Shown here one piece after another: positions 28,890-37,736 of a stretch of 64,000 bases of DNA. The stretch is taken from positions 8,290,001-8,354,000 of the forward strand of contig NZ_CP064689.1 in NCBI RefSeq assembly GCF_023100945.1. The letters run 5' to 3'. The translations under genes and the position numbers were made by a program. Below the pieces are notes generated by a model. That model made no database searches. It saw nothing but the letters and a program-made list of their open reading frames with translations, and had not been told where the DNA came from. Position 1 is the first letter of the stretch. Each line of letters starts with the position of its first letter. The stretch comes from Bradyrhizobium sp. 200. Lineage in GTDB: Bacteria; Pseudomonadota; Alphaproteobacteria; Rhizobiales; Xanthobacteraceae.

Positions 28890-30578
28890 ATGGGCCTGCT
28901 TATGTTCCAATTTCTCGGGAAGTCCTCCGCAGACAGGGCGCTTGCTGACGCCCTCAGCCGATCGCAGGCCGTGATCGAGTTCGGCATGGACGGCACCATC
29001 CGCACCGCCAACGACAATTTCCTCAAAGCCCTCGGCTACACGCTCGGTGAAATCCAGGGCAAGCATCACAGCATGTTCGTCGAGCCGGCGACGCGTGACA
29101 GCGCGGCCTATCGCGAGTTCTGGGCGGCGCTGCGCCGCGGCGAATACCAGGCCGCCGAATACAAGCGGATCGGCAAGGGGGCGAAGGAAGTCTGGATCCA
29201 GGCGACCTACAACCCGGTTCTCGATGCCGGCGGCAAGCCGGTCAAGGTAGTGAAATTTGCAACCGACATCACCGAACGCAAGATCAAGAGCATGGAGGAT
29301 GCCGGCCAGATCGCCGCGATCAGCCGCGCGCAGGCGGTCATTTCGTTCGAGATGGACGGCACCATTGTCACCGCCAATGAAAAATTCCTGAGCGCGATGG
29401 GCTACACGCTCGCCGAAATCAAGGGCAAGCATCACAGCATGTTCGTCGAGCAGGCGATGCGCGACAGCGCGGCCTATCGCGAGTTCTGGGCGCGCCTCAA
29501 CCGCGGCGAAAACCAGTCGGCCGAATACAAGCGGATCGGCAAGGGCGGCCGCGAAGTCTGGATCCTCGCCTCCTACAACCCGGTGCTCGACGAGAAAGGC
29601 AAGCCGTTCCGGGTGGTGAAATTCGCCACCGACGTCACCAGGGAGAAACTTTCGACCGCCGACCTGGCCGGCCAGATCGCCGCCATCGCCAAGTCGCAGG
29701 CCGTGATCGAATTCAAGATGGACGGCAGCATCATCGGCGCCAACCAGAACTTCCTCAGGACGGTCGGTTACGCGCTGGACGAGATCCGCGGCCGGCACCA
29801 CAGCATGTTCGTCGATCCGTCCGAGCGCGACGGCGCGGCCTACCGCGAATTCTGGGCGGCGCTGGGCCGCGGCGAATATCAGGCCGCCGAGTACAAGCGG
29901 CTCGGCAAAGGCGGCAAGGAAGTCTGGATCCAGGCGTCCTATAATCCGATCCTCGATCTCAACGGCAAGCCGTTCAAGGTCGTCAAATACGCTACCGACA
30001 CTACCGCGCAGGTGCTGGTGCGCATGGGCAACGAGCGCGTGCGCGGCATGATGGAATCGGTGGCCTCGGGCGCGGAGGAATTGAACGCCTCGGTGCGGGA
30101 AATCTCGGAGGCCATGACCAAGTCGCGCGAGACGGCGACGACCGCGGTCGAGCGGGTCGAGGCGGCCGACGCCCAGGCCAAGCGCCTGAACGAAGCGGCG
30201 CAGGCCATGAGCGGCATCGTCGAACTGATCGGCAACATCACCGGGCAGATCAACCTTTTGGCGCTGAATGCGACGATCGAATCGGCGCGCGCCGGCGAGG
30301 CCGGGCGCGGCTTTGCCGTGGTGGCGTCCGAGGTCAAGAACCTCGCCACCCAGGCCAAGCAGGCGACCGACAAGATCGGGCAGGAGATCGGAAATCTCAA
30401 CGGCATCTCCGGCGACGTCGTGAGCGCGCTCGACAGCATCAAGCAGGCGATCCAAGGCGTCAGCGAATATGTCACGGCCACCGCAGCCGCGGTCGAGGAA
30501 CAGAGCACCGTCACCGGCGAGATGTCGTCGAGCATGCAGCGCGCCGCCGCGGAAGCAAAGGCGATCGCGCAGCGGTAA
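28890..30578 (+). CDS. Soluble triple-PAS methyl-accepting chemotaxis protein
   Basis: This encodes 562 residues without membrane helices. Three tandem, nearly identical PAS domains occupy about residues 22-130, 143-252 and 265-373; each has QAVIxFxMDGTI, KHHSMFV (RHHSMFV in the third) and YREFWA. They are followed by a receptor signalling domain whose tip includes [17 protein letters not shown]. Such PAS-MCP proteins resemble BdlA and sense redox or other cytoplasmic cues, often through haem or FAD. No chemotaxis genes are adjacent. The start could also be the ATG at 28902. Confidence 0.92.
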   Translation: MGLLMFQFLGKSSADRALADALSRSQAVIEFGMDGTIRTANDNFLKALGYTLGEIQGKHHSMFVEPATRDSAAYREFWAALRRGEYQAAEYKRIGKGAKEVWIQATYNPVLDAGGKPVKVVKFATDITERKIKSMEDAGQIAAISRAQAVISFEMDGTIVTANEKFLSAMGYTLAEIKGKHHSMFVEQAMRDSAAYREFWARLNRGENQSAEYKRIGKGGREVWILASYNPVLDEKGKPFRVVKFATDVTREKLSTADLAGQIAAIAKSQAVIEFKMDGSIIGANQNFLRTVGYALDEIRGRHHSMFVDPSERDGAAYREFWAALGRGEYQAAEYKRLGKGGKEVWIQASYNPILDLNGKPFKVVKYATDTTAQVLVRMGNERVRGMMESVASGAEELNASVREISEAMTKSRETATTAVERVEAADAQAKRLNEAAQAMSGIVELIGNITGQINLLALNATIESARAGEAGRGFAVVASEVKNLATQAKQATDKIGQEIGNLNGISGDVVSALDSIKQAIQGVSEYVTATAAAVEEQSTVTGEMSSSMQRAAAEAKAIAQR

Positions 30579-30739
30579 CACTTCGCCATCGGCCGGCACA
30601 TTCACCCGATACGGGACGTTTCCCGTATCGCACCGGGTCTGCCCGAATCTGCATTGAATTTCACTGCACCGCAGCCGGGACACCGGGCGGGGCATGGGCT
30701 ATACGGGCGGAAATTCATCGCCTGCAAACGGACCCGCCC

Positions 30740-31528
30740 ATGCCCCCCTCCCCGCAAAAAACTGCCCTCGTCACCGGCGCCGCGCGCGGCATCGGGCTTG
30801 CGACGGCCAAACGGTTTCTCGCTGACGGCTGGAAGGTCGCGCTGCTCGACATCGAGGGCGAACTGCTGCGCGGCGCGGTCGCCGGCCTCGCCGACCCCGA
30901 CCATACGCTGGCGCTGCATTGCGACGTCTCCGACGTGAACGCGGTGGCGGCTGCGATGTCCGAGGTTAACCGCCGCTTCGGCCGGCTCGACGCGCTGGTC
31001 AACAATGCCGGCGTTGCGGTGTTCGCGCCGATCCTCGAAACATCAGATGAAGACTGGAGCCGGATCCTGCAGGTCAACCTCACCGGGCCGTTCCTGTGCA
31101 CCAAGGCGGCCGCACCCTTGATGCGCGAACATGGCGGCGGCGCGATCGTGAACATCACGTCGATCTCGGCGGTGCGCGCCTCCACGCTGCGCTCGGCCTA
31201 CGGCACCAGCAAAGCGGGGCTGGCGCATCTGACCAAACAGCTCGCGGTCGAGCTGGCTTCCCTCGGCATCCGCGTCAACGCGGTGGCGCCCGGCCCGGTC
31301 GAGACCGCGATGGCAAAGCAGGTCCACACCCCGGAAATCCGCGCCGACTATCACGACGCCATTCCGCTGAATCGTTACGGCCTCGAGCAGGAACTGGCGG
31401 AAGCGATCTTTTTCCTGTGCAGCGACCGTTCGAGCTACATCACCGGACAGGTCCTCGCCGTCGACGGCGGTTTTGATGCCGCCGGCATCGGCCTGCCGAC
31501 GCTGCGCGGCGCGCGGCGGAACGGGTAA
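30740..31528 (+). CDS. Short-chain dehydrogenase/reductase
   Basis: This encodes 262 residues. It has the NAD(P) motif TGAARGIG, NNAG, and the active site Ser (INITSISAV) with YGTSK. The C-terminal YITGQVLAVDGGF is the usual SDR ending. An Asp in ALLDIEG after strand 2 favours NAD(H). The substrate is unknown. It is a classical SDR in length and motif order, and it stands alone on the plus strand. Confidence 0.9.
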   Translation: MPPSPQKTALVTGAARGIGLATAKRFLADGWKVALLDIEGELLRGAVAGLADPDHTLALHCDVSDVNAVAAAMSEVNRRFGRLDALVNNAGVAVFAPILETSDEDWSRILQVNLTGPFLCTKAAAPLMREHGGGAIVNITSISAVRASTLRSAYGTSKAGLAHLTKQLAVELASLGIRVNAVAPGPVETAMAKQVHTPEIRADYHDAIPLNRYGLEQELAEAIFFLCSDRSSYITGQVLAVDGGFDAAGIGLPTLRGARRNG

Positions 31529-31709
31529 CGCCGCTTCTTCTCGCTCCCTGTGGGGCACGGCAAGGGAAGCACGGCAAAATAGCTGGCGCCCTTCGCTGAC
31601 GCAGCGTGACCTTTTCTTCATAAACGCTTAGGTTGTTCCGGCGCGGCGATGGTCCGGCGCCCTGCCCATGCCAAGAAAACTTCACACCGGATCGCGGGAG
31701 TGACGTGTC

Positions 31710-32000
31710 ATGTCGGGAATGCTCATCAACCTGATCATCCAGATCGTCAGCGGCGCCATCGGCGGCAATGTCGCAGGGAGCGCGGCCAAGAACGTCGATC
31801 TCGGCATGCTTGGAAATACCATTGCAGGCGCCATCGGCGGCGGTGCCGGAGGGCAGCTTCTCGGCATGCTGATTCCGCTGCTGGCCAATAGCGCCTCGAC
31901 ACCCGATATCGGCAGCATCGTCGGCCAGATCGCCGGTGGCGGCGTCGCTGGCGCCGTTCTCACCGCTATCGTCGGCGCCATCAAGAACAGGATGGCCTGA
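31710..32000 (+). CDS. Small Gly-rich membrane protein, unknown function
   Basis: This encodes 96 residues with two or three hydrophobic Gly/Ala-rich stretches (IVSGAIGGNVAGSAAKN, AGAIGGGAGGQLLGMLIPLL and GVAGAVLTAIVGAI) that resemble glycine-zipper segments. There is no cleavable signal. I do not recognise a named family. The start is the ATG at 31710, with no strong ribosome site. Confidence 0.65.
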   Translation: MSGMLINLIIQIVSGAIGGNVAGSAAKNVDLGMLGNTIAGAIGGGAGGQLLGMLIPLLANSASTPDIGSIVGQIAGGGVAGAVLTAIVGAIKNRMA

Positions 32001-32074
32001 GCGGTCCACGACCAAATACCTGCACAGTTGGCAGCGGAAATCGCATTTCTCCGCATGCGGCTGCGACTGTCGCG

Positions 32075-32111
32075 AGGGAAAATCGGTACCCACTTTTCCG
32101 GATCATGCCCT
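32075..32111. repeat. Rhizobial palindromic repeat fragment
   Basis: The text around GGTACCCACTTTTCCGGATC is a half of a widespread rhizobial palindrome; a related, complete inverted copy is at 62905-62973 (both share CGGTACCC). It lies next to the 3' end of the phosphatase gene. Confidence 0.6.
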
Positions 32112-32685
32112 AATCTTTCGAACGCTGGTTGACCGCAACCACGCGCCAGCCGTCTGCAAGCCGATCGATACGTGTCAGCGACAGCGGATCGATCACGAAT
32201 CGCAGTGCCTGCTCGGGCGCAAGATCGAGCGCGATGGCGAGCACGGCGCGGATGGTGCCGGAATGCACGACGAGGATCGCCTCGCCTTCGGGCAGCAGCG
32301 CAAGCCCTGCTTTGGCGCGCGCGATCTGGTCGACAAAACTTTCGCCGCCGGGCGGCCGGTTGCTTGCCGGCGATTTCCAGAACGCGCGATAGGCCGGGCC
32401 GAGTTCGCGTTCGATCTCGTGGTGACGCCGTCCGGTCCACGCGCCAAAATCCTGTTCGCGAAAGGCCGCCTGTTCGATGGCATCAAGGCCAAGCCTCTCG
32501 GCCGTCTCCCGCGTGCGGCGCGCCGGGCTGCACACTGCAAATGCGCCTTCCGGCAGTCTTGCCTTGAGCGCGGCAAAGGCTGCGGCATCGCCGAGATCGG
32601 CCAGCGCGTCGGGCCCGTGAATCACTCCGCGCGGTCCGTCGACCGGCGCGTGGCGGATCAGCCAGAGATTTGTTTGCGCGTTCAT
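32110..32685 (-). CDS. Histidine phosphatase, probable alpha-ribazole phosphatase (CobC-like)
   Basis: This encodes 191 residues of the phosphoglycerate mutase-like fold. The catalytic motif is LIRHAPV (RHG-type His with A replacing G), the second His is in LVVHSGTIRAV, and CSPARRTRETAERLG is typical. It follows cobS, and CobC removes phosphate in the lower-ligand branch of cobalamin synthesis, so that role is likely. The start at 32685 lies inside one copy of an 18-base duplication that also holds the cobS stop. Confidence 0.85.
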   Translation of the reverse strand: MNAQTNLWLIRHAPVDGPRGVIHGPDALADLGDAAAFAALKARLPEGAFAVCSPARRTRETAERLGLDAIEQAAFREQDFGAWTGRRHHEIERELGPAYRAFWKSPASNRPPGGESFVDQIARAKAGLALLPEGEAILVVHSGTIRAVLAIALDLAPEQALRFVIDPLSLTRIDRLADGWRVVAVNQRSKD

Positions 32686-32718
32686 GGTTGCGCCAGCCGT
32701 TTCATGGCTGCGCCAGCC
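32681..32718. repeat. 18-bp duplication at the cobS stop / phosphatase start
   Basis: TTCATGGTTGCGCCAGCC and TTCATGGCTGCGCCAGCC (17 of 18 identical, 20-base period) are direct repeats. One copy carries the cobS stop, the other the ATG of the phosphatase gene. Confidence 0.85.
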
Positions 32719-33460
32719 TTGCGGCGAGCAGGACAAGGATCGCGGTCTCGGCCACCTGCTCGGCGCCGCCGAGCACGTCGCCGGTCTGGCCACCGATCTG
32801 CCGCAGCGCCAGCCACGCGATGGCGAGCCCGCTCAAGCCCGCCACCACCGCCGCATACAGCGCGTCGCTCCACGACAGCGACATCAGCGCGATCAGCAGC
32901 GCCGACCCGCCGGCGATGGCCGCCGTCGTCGCATCGGGCTGGCCGGCATTGCGGGCCAGTCCGTCCTTGCGCGCATAAGGCAGGTTCAGCGACATCGCAG
33001 GCAGGACGCCACGCGCCAGCGCGTGCGCGGCCATCAGGCTCGGCACGACATAGCCGTCCGGGATCGCTGCGAGCGCCGCCAGTTTCGCGGCAAAGCTCAC
33101 CAGCAGGATCATGGCGCCATACGTGCCGAGCCGGCTGTCCCGCATGATCTCCAGTTTCGATTCGAGATTGCGGCCGCCGCCGAATCCGTCGGCGACGTCG
33201 GCCAGCCCATCCTCATGCAGCGCGCCTGTCATGATGGCGCTTGCGCCCAGCGCCAGCGCTGCGGCAGCCAAATCAGGCACGCCGATGGATCGCAGGCCGA
33301 GGCACAGCAATCCCACCGCGCCACCGATCAGCGCGCCGACTACCGGAAACATCCGGTGCGCGCGCACGAAGTTTTGCGGCATCGCGCCATCGGGATGCGG
33401 CATCGGCAGCCGCGTCAGGAACGCGACGGCGGTTTTGAAATCGTCGATCCATTCATTCAT
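32702..33460 (-). CDS. cobS: Adenosylcobinamide-GDP ribazoletransferase CobS
   Basis: This encodes 252 residues, mostly hydrophobic, an integral membrane enzyme that joins adenosylcobinamide-GDP and alpha-ribazole to make adenosylcobalamin (phosphate). The signature is LHEDGLADVADGFGGG. The N-terminus AVAFLTRLPMP is typical. It is divergent from cobT with a 59-base gap, so the two share a promoter region. Confidence 0.95.
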   Translation of the reverse strand: MNEWIDDFKTAVAFLTRLPMPHPDGAMPQNFVRAHRMFPVVGALIGGAVGLLCLGLRSIGVPDLAAAALALGASAIMTGALHEDGLADVADGFGGGRNLESKLEIMRDSRLGTYGAMILLVSFAAKLAALAAIPDGYVVPSLMAAHALARGVLPAMSLNLPYARKDGLARNAGQPDATTAAIAGGSALLIALMSLSWSDALYAAVVAGLSGLAIAWLALRQIGGQTGDVLGGAEQVAETAILVLLAARLAQP

Positions 33461-33519
33461 GGCGATGTCCGGAGAATCGTTCTAGCGTGCGGTCCTGCCC
33501 GACGTCTCGAGAGAATCGC

Positions 33520-34536
33520 ATGCGCTTCGACAGTCTAGACGACATCCGCACCTTCTGTCGCGACTTGCCGGGCGGCGATCGGCGATTCGCCGGCATCGCC
33601 GCAGAGCGGCAACAAAATCTGACAAAGCCGCCGGGAAGCCTCGGCCGCCTTGAAGAACTCGCGATCTGGTTGGCGCAATGGCAGTGCCGCGATAGGCCGC
33701 GGCTGGAACGCGTCACCATCGCGGTGTTCGCCGGCAATCATGGCGTTGCCGCGCGGGGCGTCTCGGCCTATCCGCAGGACGTCACCGCGCAGATGGTGGC
33801 GAATTTTTCCGCAGGCGGCGCGGCCGTCAACCAGATCGCAAAGACCGCCGACGCCGAGCTTTGCGTGGTGCCGATCGAACTCGAACGGCCGACGCAGGAT
33901 TTCACCGAAGCGGCAGCGATGAGCCCCGAGGAATTCCTGGGCGCAGTCGACGCCGGATATCGCACCGTGCCCGACGATTGCGATCTGCTGGCGGTCGGCG
34001 AGATGGGCATCGCGAACACGACGGCGGCGGCAGCGTTGTGCGCGGCCTTGCTCGGTGGCGGCGTGGCGCGCTGGGCCGGCCGCGGCACCGGCGTCGACGA
34101 TGACGGGCTGGCGCGGAAATGCAGGGCGATCGATGCGGCGCTGAATTTCCATCGCAACATTCTCGGCGATCCGCTGGCGGTCGCGGCAGCCCTTGGCGGC
34201 CGCGAACTCGCCGCGATCGCCGGCGCCGTGCTCGCCGCGCGGCAGCATAAGGTTCCAGTGCTGCTCGACGGTTTCGTGGCGACATCGGCAATGCTGCCGC
34301 TCGCGCGCCTTGATCCCGGCGCGCTCGATCATTGCCGCGCCGGACACGTCTCGGCCGAATCCGGACACCGCGATCTCTTGCGCGAACTGAAGCTGCTTCC
34401 GCTGCTCGACCTGAACATGCGGCTTGGCGAGGCGTCAGGCGCAGGGGTCGCTATCCTGCTGGCCCGCGCCGCGCTAGCCTGCCACGCCGGGATGGCGACT
34501 TTCACCGAGGCCGGCGTCTCCGGCGCGGGCGATTGA
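33520..34536 (+). CDS. cobT: Nicotinate-nucleotide-dimethylbenzimidazole phosphoribosyltransferase CobT
   Basis: This encodes 338 residues. CobT (CobU in some schemes) activates dimethylbenzimidazole to alpha-ribazole phosphate. Motifs are LTKPPGSLGRLEELA, FAGNHGVAARGVSAYP, VGEMGIANTTAAAAL and the C-terminal LGEASGAGVAI. The ATG at 33520 is used rather than the upstream frame. Its last 30 bases recur, with changes, at 36655-36692 beyond the next gene. Confidence 0.96.
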   Translation: MRFDSLDDIRTFCRDLPGGDRRFAGIAAERQQNLTKPPGSLGRLEELAIWLAQWQCRDRPRLERVTIAVFAGNHGVAARGVSAYPQDVTAQMVANFSAGGAAVNQIAKTADAELCVVPIELERPTQDFTEAAAMSPEEFLGAVDAGYRTVPDDCDLLAVGEMGIANTTAAAALCAALLGGGVARWAGRGTGVDDDGLARKCRAIDAALNFHRNILGDPLAVAAALGGRELAAIAGAVLAARQHKVPVLLDGFVATSAMLPLARLDPGALDHCRAGHVSAESGHRDLLRELKLLPLLDLNMRLGEASGAGVAILLARAALACHAGMATFTEAGVSGAGD

Positions 34537-34730
34537 CGAAACCTAATCAAGGCGTGGATCCATCAACGCGGAACCACAGCCTGATTGACGCAAGCTGAAT
34601 GAATGCGAGGCAGTTTGCGCGCAAAAGTGCTGCCACTTGATCGTTGAACATCGTCCCGCCTCACTTGGTCGCAGGGTTTGAAAGCACGGCCATGGCAAAG
34701 TGCGGGAATTGGAACCGCACGGGATCAGGA

Positions 34731-36482
34731 ATGCAGCACGATACGCCTCTCATCGCCACCATCGTCGCCGGCCTCGGGCTTGCATTTGTGCTTGGCGCAG
34801 TTGCTCAGCGCCTTCGAATTCCACCACTCGTCGGCTACCTCCTGGCAGGCGTCGCGGTCGGTCCCTTTACGCCGGGCTACGTCGCAGATCAGGCACTGGC
34901 GACCGAGTTGGCCGAGATAGGCGTCATTCTATTGATGTTTGGCGTTGGGCTTCACTTTTCGCTTAACGATCTTCTGTCTGTGCGCGCGATAGCGCTGCCC
35001 GGTGCCGTCGTTCAGATCGTTGTCGCCAGCCTGATGGGACTGGGTCTCGCGCTGTTCATGGGTTGGACCATTGGCGCCGGTCTCGTCTTTGGACTTGCCT
35101 TGTCGGTCGCAAGCACCGTGGTGTTGCTCCGAGCCATGCAGGAGCGCCGGCTAATGGAGACGGAGCGCGGCCGCATAGCCGTCGGCTGGTTGATCGTGGA
35201 AGACCTCGCCATGGTGCTCGCGCTCGTCCTGCTTCCGACTTTGGCCGGTATGCAGGGCACGAACAGCAACACGCTCACCGCGGACCCGCTGGCATCCTGG
35301 CTCGGGATGGGGCTTGGCGGAGTGCTGTTGCTCACCATTGCAAAGGTCGGAGTCTTTGTCGGCATCATGCTGATTGTAGGACGGCGTGTTATTCCCTGGA
35401 TACTTCACTACATCGCGCACACCGGCTCGCGGGAGTTGTTCCGCCTCGCCGTTCTGGCAATCGCCCTCACGGTGGCATTCGGATCGGCGAAGCTGTTCGG
35501 CGTTTCCCTTGCACTCGGTGCGTTTTTCGCCGGAATGATTCTCAGCGAAAGTGCACTAAGCCAACGAGCGGCCCAGGAAACATTGCCATTGCGCGATGCC
35601 TTTGCCGTACTGTTCTTTGTCTCCGTCGGCATGTTGTTCAATCCGGCGAGCCTGCTGCGCGAGCCATGGCCACTGCTCGCCACGCTGTTCATCATCATCG
35701 TCGGAAAATCGGTGGCCGCCTTTCTGATTGTGCTCGCGTTTCGTCATCCGGTCGGAACGGCACTAACAATCTCGGCCAGTCTCGCCCAGATAGGAGAATT
35801 CTCGTTCATTCTGGCTGAACTTGGAGTGAAGCTGAACCTGCTGCCGACGGCAGGACGCGACCTCATTCTGGCCGGCGCAATCCTCACTATCATGCTCAAT
35901 CCGCTGATCTTCGCCGCGGTCGATTGGTTGTCCCGACGCCTTGAGCGAGCCCCCGGTCGCGGCGGTGTTGATGTTTTCGGCTCCGACGCAAAGGCGGGAC
36001 AGGTCGCCGCGCCCGCTAAATCATCCGCCGCACCCGAGGCTACGCGTTTGACCGGTCATACAATACTTGTCGGGCATGGCCGCGTCGGCAGCATTGTTGC
36101 CGATGCCTTGAAGAAGAGCAGTCAGCCGTTCCTCATTATCGAGGATGCAGACGATATCATTGCGAAGCTGCGCGAGAGCAACGTCGAGACCATCGTTGGA
36201 AATGCTGCACGTTCCGATGTCCTGAAATCCGCCAATCTCGGCGGCGCGCGATATCTGCTAATTGCGATACCGGAAGCATTCGAAGCGGGGCAGATCGTGC
36301 AACAGGCTCGTGCCGCCAATCCCGGCATCCAGATCATCGCGCGTGCTCATTCAGATGCCGAAGTCGAGCACCTGAGGTCGCACGGCGCCGATCTCATCAT
36401 CATGGGAGAGCGGGAGATTGCACTCGGAATAATTCATAACCTGTTCGAGTGGCAAGCGCGTCGCCCCGCGGCGCAAGCTTAG
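34731..36482 (+). CDS. CPA2-family cation:proton antiporter (YbaL/KefB-like)
   Basis: This encodes 583 residues. The N-terminal ~400 residues hold about 12 membrane helices of the Na+/H+ exchanger superfamily, with VGYLLAGVAVGPFTPG, LSVASTVVLLRAM and LSASLAQIGEFSFILAELGV. The C-terminal 150 residues are a TrkA-N domain with the nucleotide motif VGHGRVGS. It resembles E. coli YbaL. Its DNA looks less GC-rich than its neighbours and it is flanked by a 38-base direct repeat of the cobT tail, suggesting insertion. The ATG at 34731 is preferred. Confidence 0.92.
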   Translation: MQHDTPLIATIVAGLGLAFVLGAVAQRLRIPPLVGYLLAGVAVGPFTPGYVADQALATELAEIGVILLMFGVGLHFSLNDLLSVRAIALPGAVVQIVVASLMGLGLALFMGWTIGAGLVFGLALSVASTVVLLRAMQERRLMETERGRIAVGWLIVEDLAMVLALVLLPTLAGMQGTNSNTLTADPLASWLGMGLGGVLLLTIAKVGVFVGIMLIVGRRVIPWILHYIAHTGSRELFRLAVLAIALTVAFGSAKLFGVSLALGAFFAGMILSESALSQRAAQETLPLRDAFAVLFFVSVGMLFNPASLLREPWPLLATLFIIIVGKSVAAFLIVLAFRHPVGTALTISASLAQIGEFSFILAELGVKLNLLPTAGRDLILAGAILTIMLNPLIFAAVDWLSRRLERAPGRGGVDVFGSDAKAGQVAAPAKSSAAPEATRLTGHTILVGHGRVGSIVADALKKSSQPFLIIEDADDIIAKLRESNVETIVGNAARSDVLKSANLGGARYLLIAIPEAFEAGQIVQQARAANPGIQIIARAHSDAEVEHLRSHGADLIIMGEREIALGIIHNLFEWQARRPAAQA

Positions 36483-36654
36483 TTGTTTCCGCCATTCATG
36501 GCGGCCGCCCGTCGTGCGTCGGAACATTGCGTCACTTGCGGATGGCGGTATTCTGTTTTGGACCAGGATCGACGAGCCCGAGTGAGGCAAGCTTCGAGGA
36601 CTGGCTTGGGCTGGCAGGACAGCGATGCGGCGGCGACCTGTGGCTCGAAGGGTG

Positions 36655-36692
36655 GAGGCCGGCGTTTCCGGAGCGTGCGATTGACGAAACCT
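36655..36692. repeat. Degenerate second copy of the cobT 3' end
   Basis: 38 bases match 34507-34544 at 35 positions, covering the last codons and TGA of cobT plus 11 bases after it. Together the copies bracket the antiporter gene as a direct repeat. Confidence 0.85.
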
Positions 36693-36748
36693 TGCCACAT
36701 ATCTCAGCGTAACTGGCCGGCAGGGCTGCGCTGACGAAGGAGCCACAC

Positions 36749-37186
36749 ATGCGAGTGGCGGTTATCAAACCAATCATTGCCGCCGCGGCGCTTTTCGCGG
36801 CGATCGGGCACGCACAGGCCGAGGTGCGCATTCTTTCGAGCCCCGGCGGACAGGTCGGACCGTTCATCGAACTGTTCGATCGCGTGAACGCCTCCGGCGA
36901 GCGGGTCGTGATCGACGGGCCATGCCTGTCGGCGTGCACACTGGTACTGATGATGGTGCCGAACGAACGCATCTGCGTCACGCGCCGCGCGGTGCTCGGA
37001 TTTCACGCCGCGCGGTCGATCGACCGCCGCGGCCGGATGTACGCCGAACCGGAAGCCTCGCGGGATGTGGAGGCAGCCTATCCGGCGCCGGTGCGGGAAT
37101 GGATCGGCCGCCGCGGCGGCCTGACCTCGCGACTTCTGCTGTTGCGCGGGCGCGAACTCGCCGCGATCTATCCGCGGTGCAGGTAG
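36749..37186 (+). CDS. Secreted protein with ClpP/crotonase-like Ser region
   Basis: This encodes 145 residues with a signal peptide (AAAALFAAIGHAQA). The mature part starts VRILSSPGGQVGPFIELFDRV, and GPCLSACTLVLMM resembles the serine-containing helix of ClpP-like serine proteases; a later GFHAARS could supply a His. It would lie in the periplasm. The similarity to ClpP-fold proteins is by pattern only and the function is unknown. AAGGAG precedes the ATG. Confidence 0.72.
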   Translation: MRVAVIKPIIAAAALFAAIGHAQAEVRILSSPGGQVGPFIELFDRVNASGERVVIDGPCLSACTLVLMMVPNERICVTRRAVLGFHAARSIDRRGRMYAEPEASRDVEAAYPAPVREWIGRRGGLTSRLLLLRGRELAAIYPRCR

Positions 37187-37193
37187 TGTTTTG

Positions 37194-37275
37194 TAGGGTG
37201 GGTTAGCGAAGCGTAACCCACCGACTTCTTTGCCGTGATGGTGGATGGCGGGTTACGGCTTCGCCTAACCCACCC
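37194..37275. repeat. Palindromic interspersed repeat, family B variant
   Basis: TAGGGTGGGTTAGCGAAGCG and its near complement CGCCTAACCCACCC form the arms. The frame of the palindrome is the same as at 22709-22799, but with GGGTTA instead of GGGCAA. Confidence 0.8.
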
Positions 37276-37285
37276 GAGTCACGCT

Positions 37286-37699
37286 TTACATGTCTTCCTT
37301 CGGGCAGTTGACCATCCAGGGAATGCCGAACTTGTCGACGCACATGCCGAACCCGTTGGAGAAGAAGGTCTTGCCGAACGGCATCCGCACCGTGCCGCCC
37401 TCGGCGAGGCCATTGAACCGGCGCTCGGCATCCGCGGGATCTTCGACCTGCAGAGAGACGGCAAAGCCCTGCGGCGGATGGTAATCGCCCGGCGTGGCGT
37501 CGGAGGCCATCAGCACCTCGCCATCGATCGTAATGCTCGCATGCATGAGCTTGTTCTTCCAGTCCGGCGGGACCGGCATATCTGGCGGTCCGCCCTCATA
37601 GGGAAACATCGCCCCGATCTGGGCGCCGAGGACCTTTTCATAATACTTCAGTGCTTCCTGGCAGTTGCCGTTGTAGAACAGATAGGGATTGACCTGCAT
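37286..37699 (-). CDS. VOC-fold protein (PhnB/3-demethylubiquinone-like)
   Basis: This encodes 137 residues of the vicinal oxygen chelate superfamily. PYLFYNGNCQEALKYYEKVL, LMHASITIDGEVLMASD and the C-terminal FGIPWMVNCPKED are typical of PhnB-like proteins. The metal ligands are not obvious and the reaction is unknown. It starts at 37699 with AAGGAG upstream and lies next to an SRPBCC and a DoxX-like gene, an arrangement often seen near ECF42 sigma factors. Confidence 0.88.
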   Translation of the reverse strand: MQVNPYLFYNGNCQEALKYYEKVLGAQIGAMFPYEGGPPDMPVPPDWKNKLMHASITIDGEVLMASDATPGDYHPPQGFAVSLQVEDPADAERRFNGLAEGGTVRMPFGKTFFSNGFGMCVDKFGIPWMVNCPKEDM

Positions 37700-37736
37700 C
37701 GCTGGCTCCTTGGGTAACTGGAATTCGAGTGACGCG

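Noticed and set aside
28872..30695. A 607-residue open frame on the minus strand with apparent internal repeats
   Set aside because: It mirrors the triple-PAS receptor; the repeats come from the PAS copies and the composition is shadow-like.
32684..33538. A 284-residue plus-strand frame
   Set aside because: It is antisense to cobS and dominated by Arg/Gln/His shadow text.
36483..36654. A gene in the gap after the antiporter
   Set aside because: Short open frames exist on both strands but have no start signal or family pattern; only a small CCGCCAT/ATGGCGG hairpin and the cobT-tail repeat can be supported.
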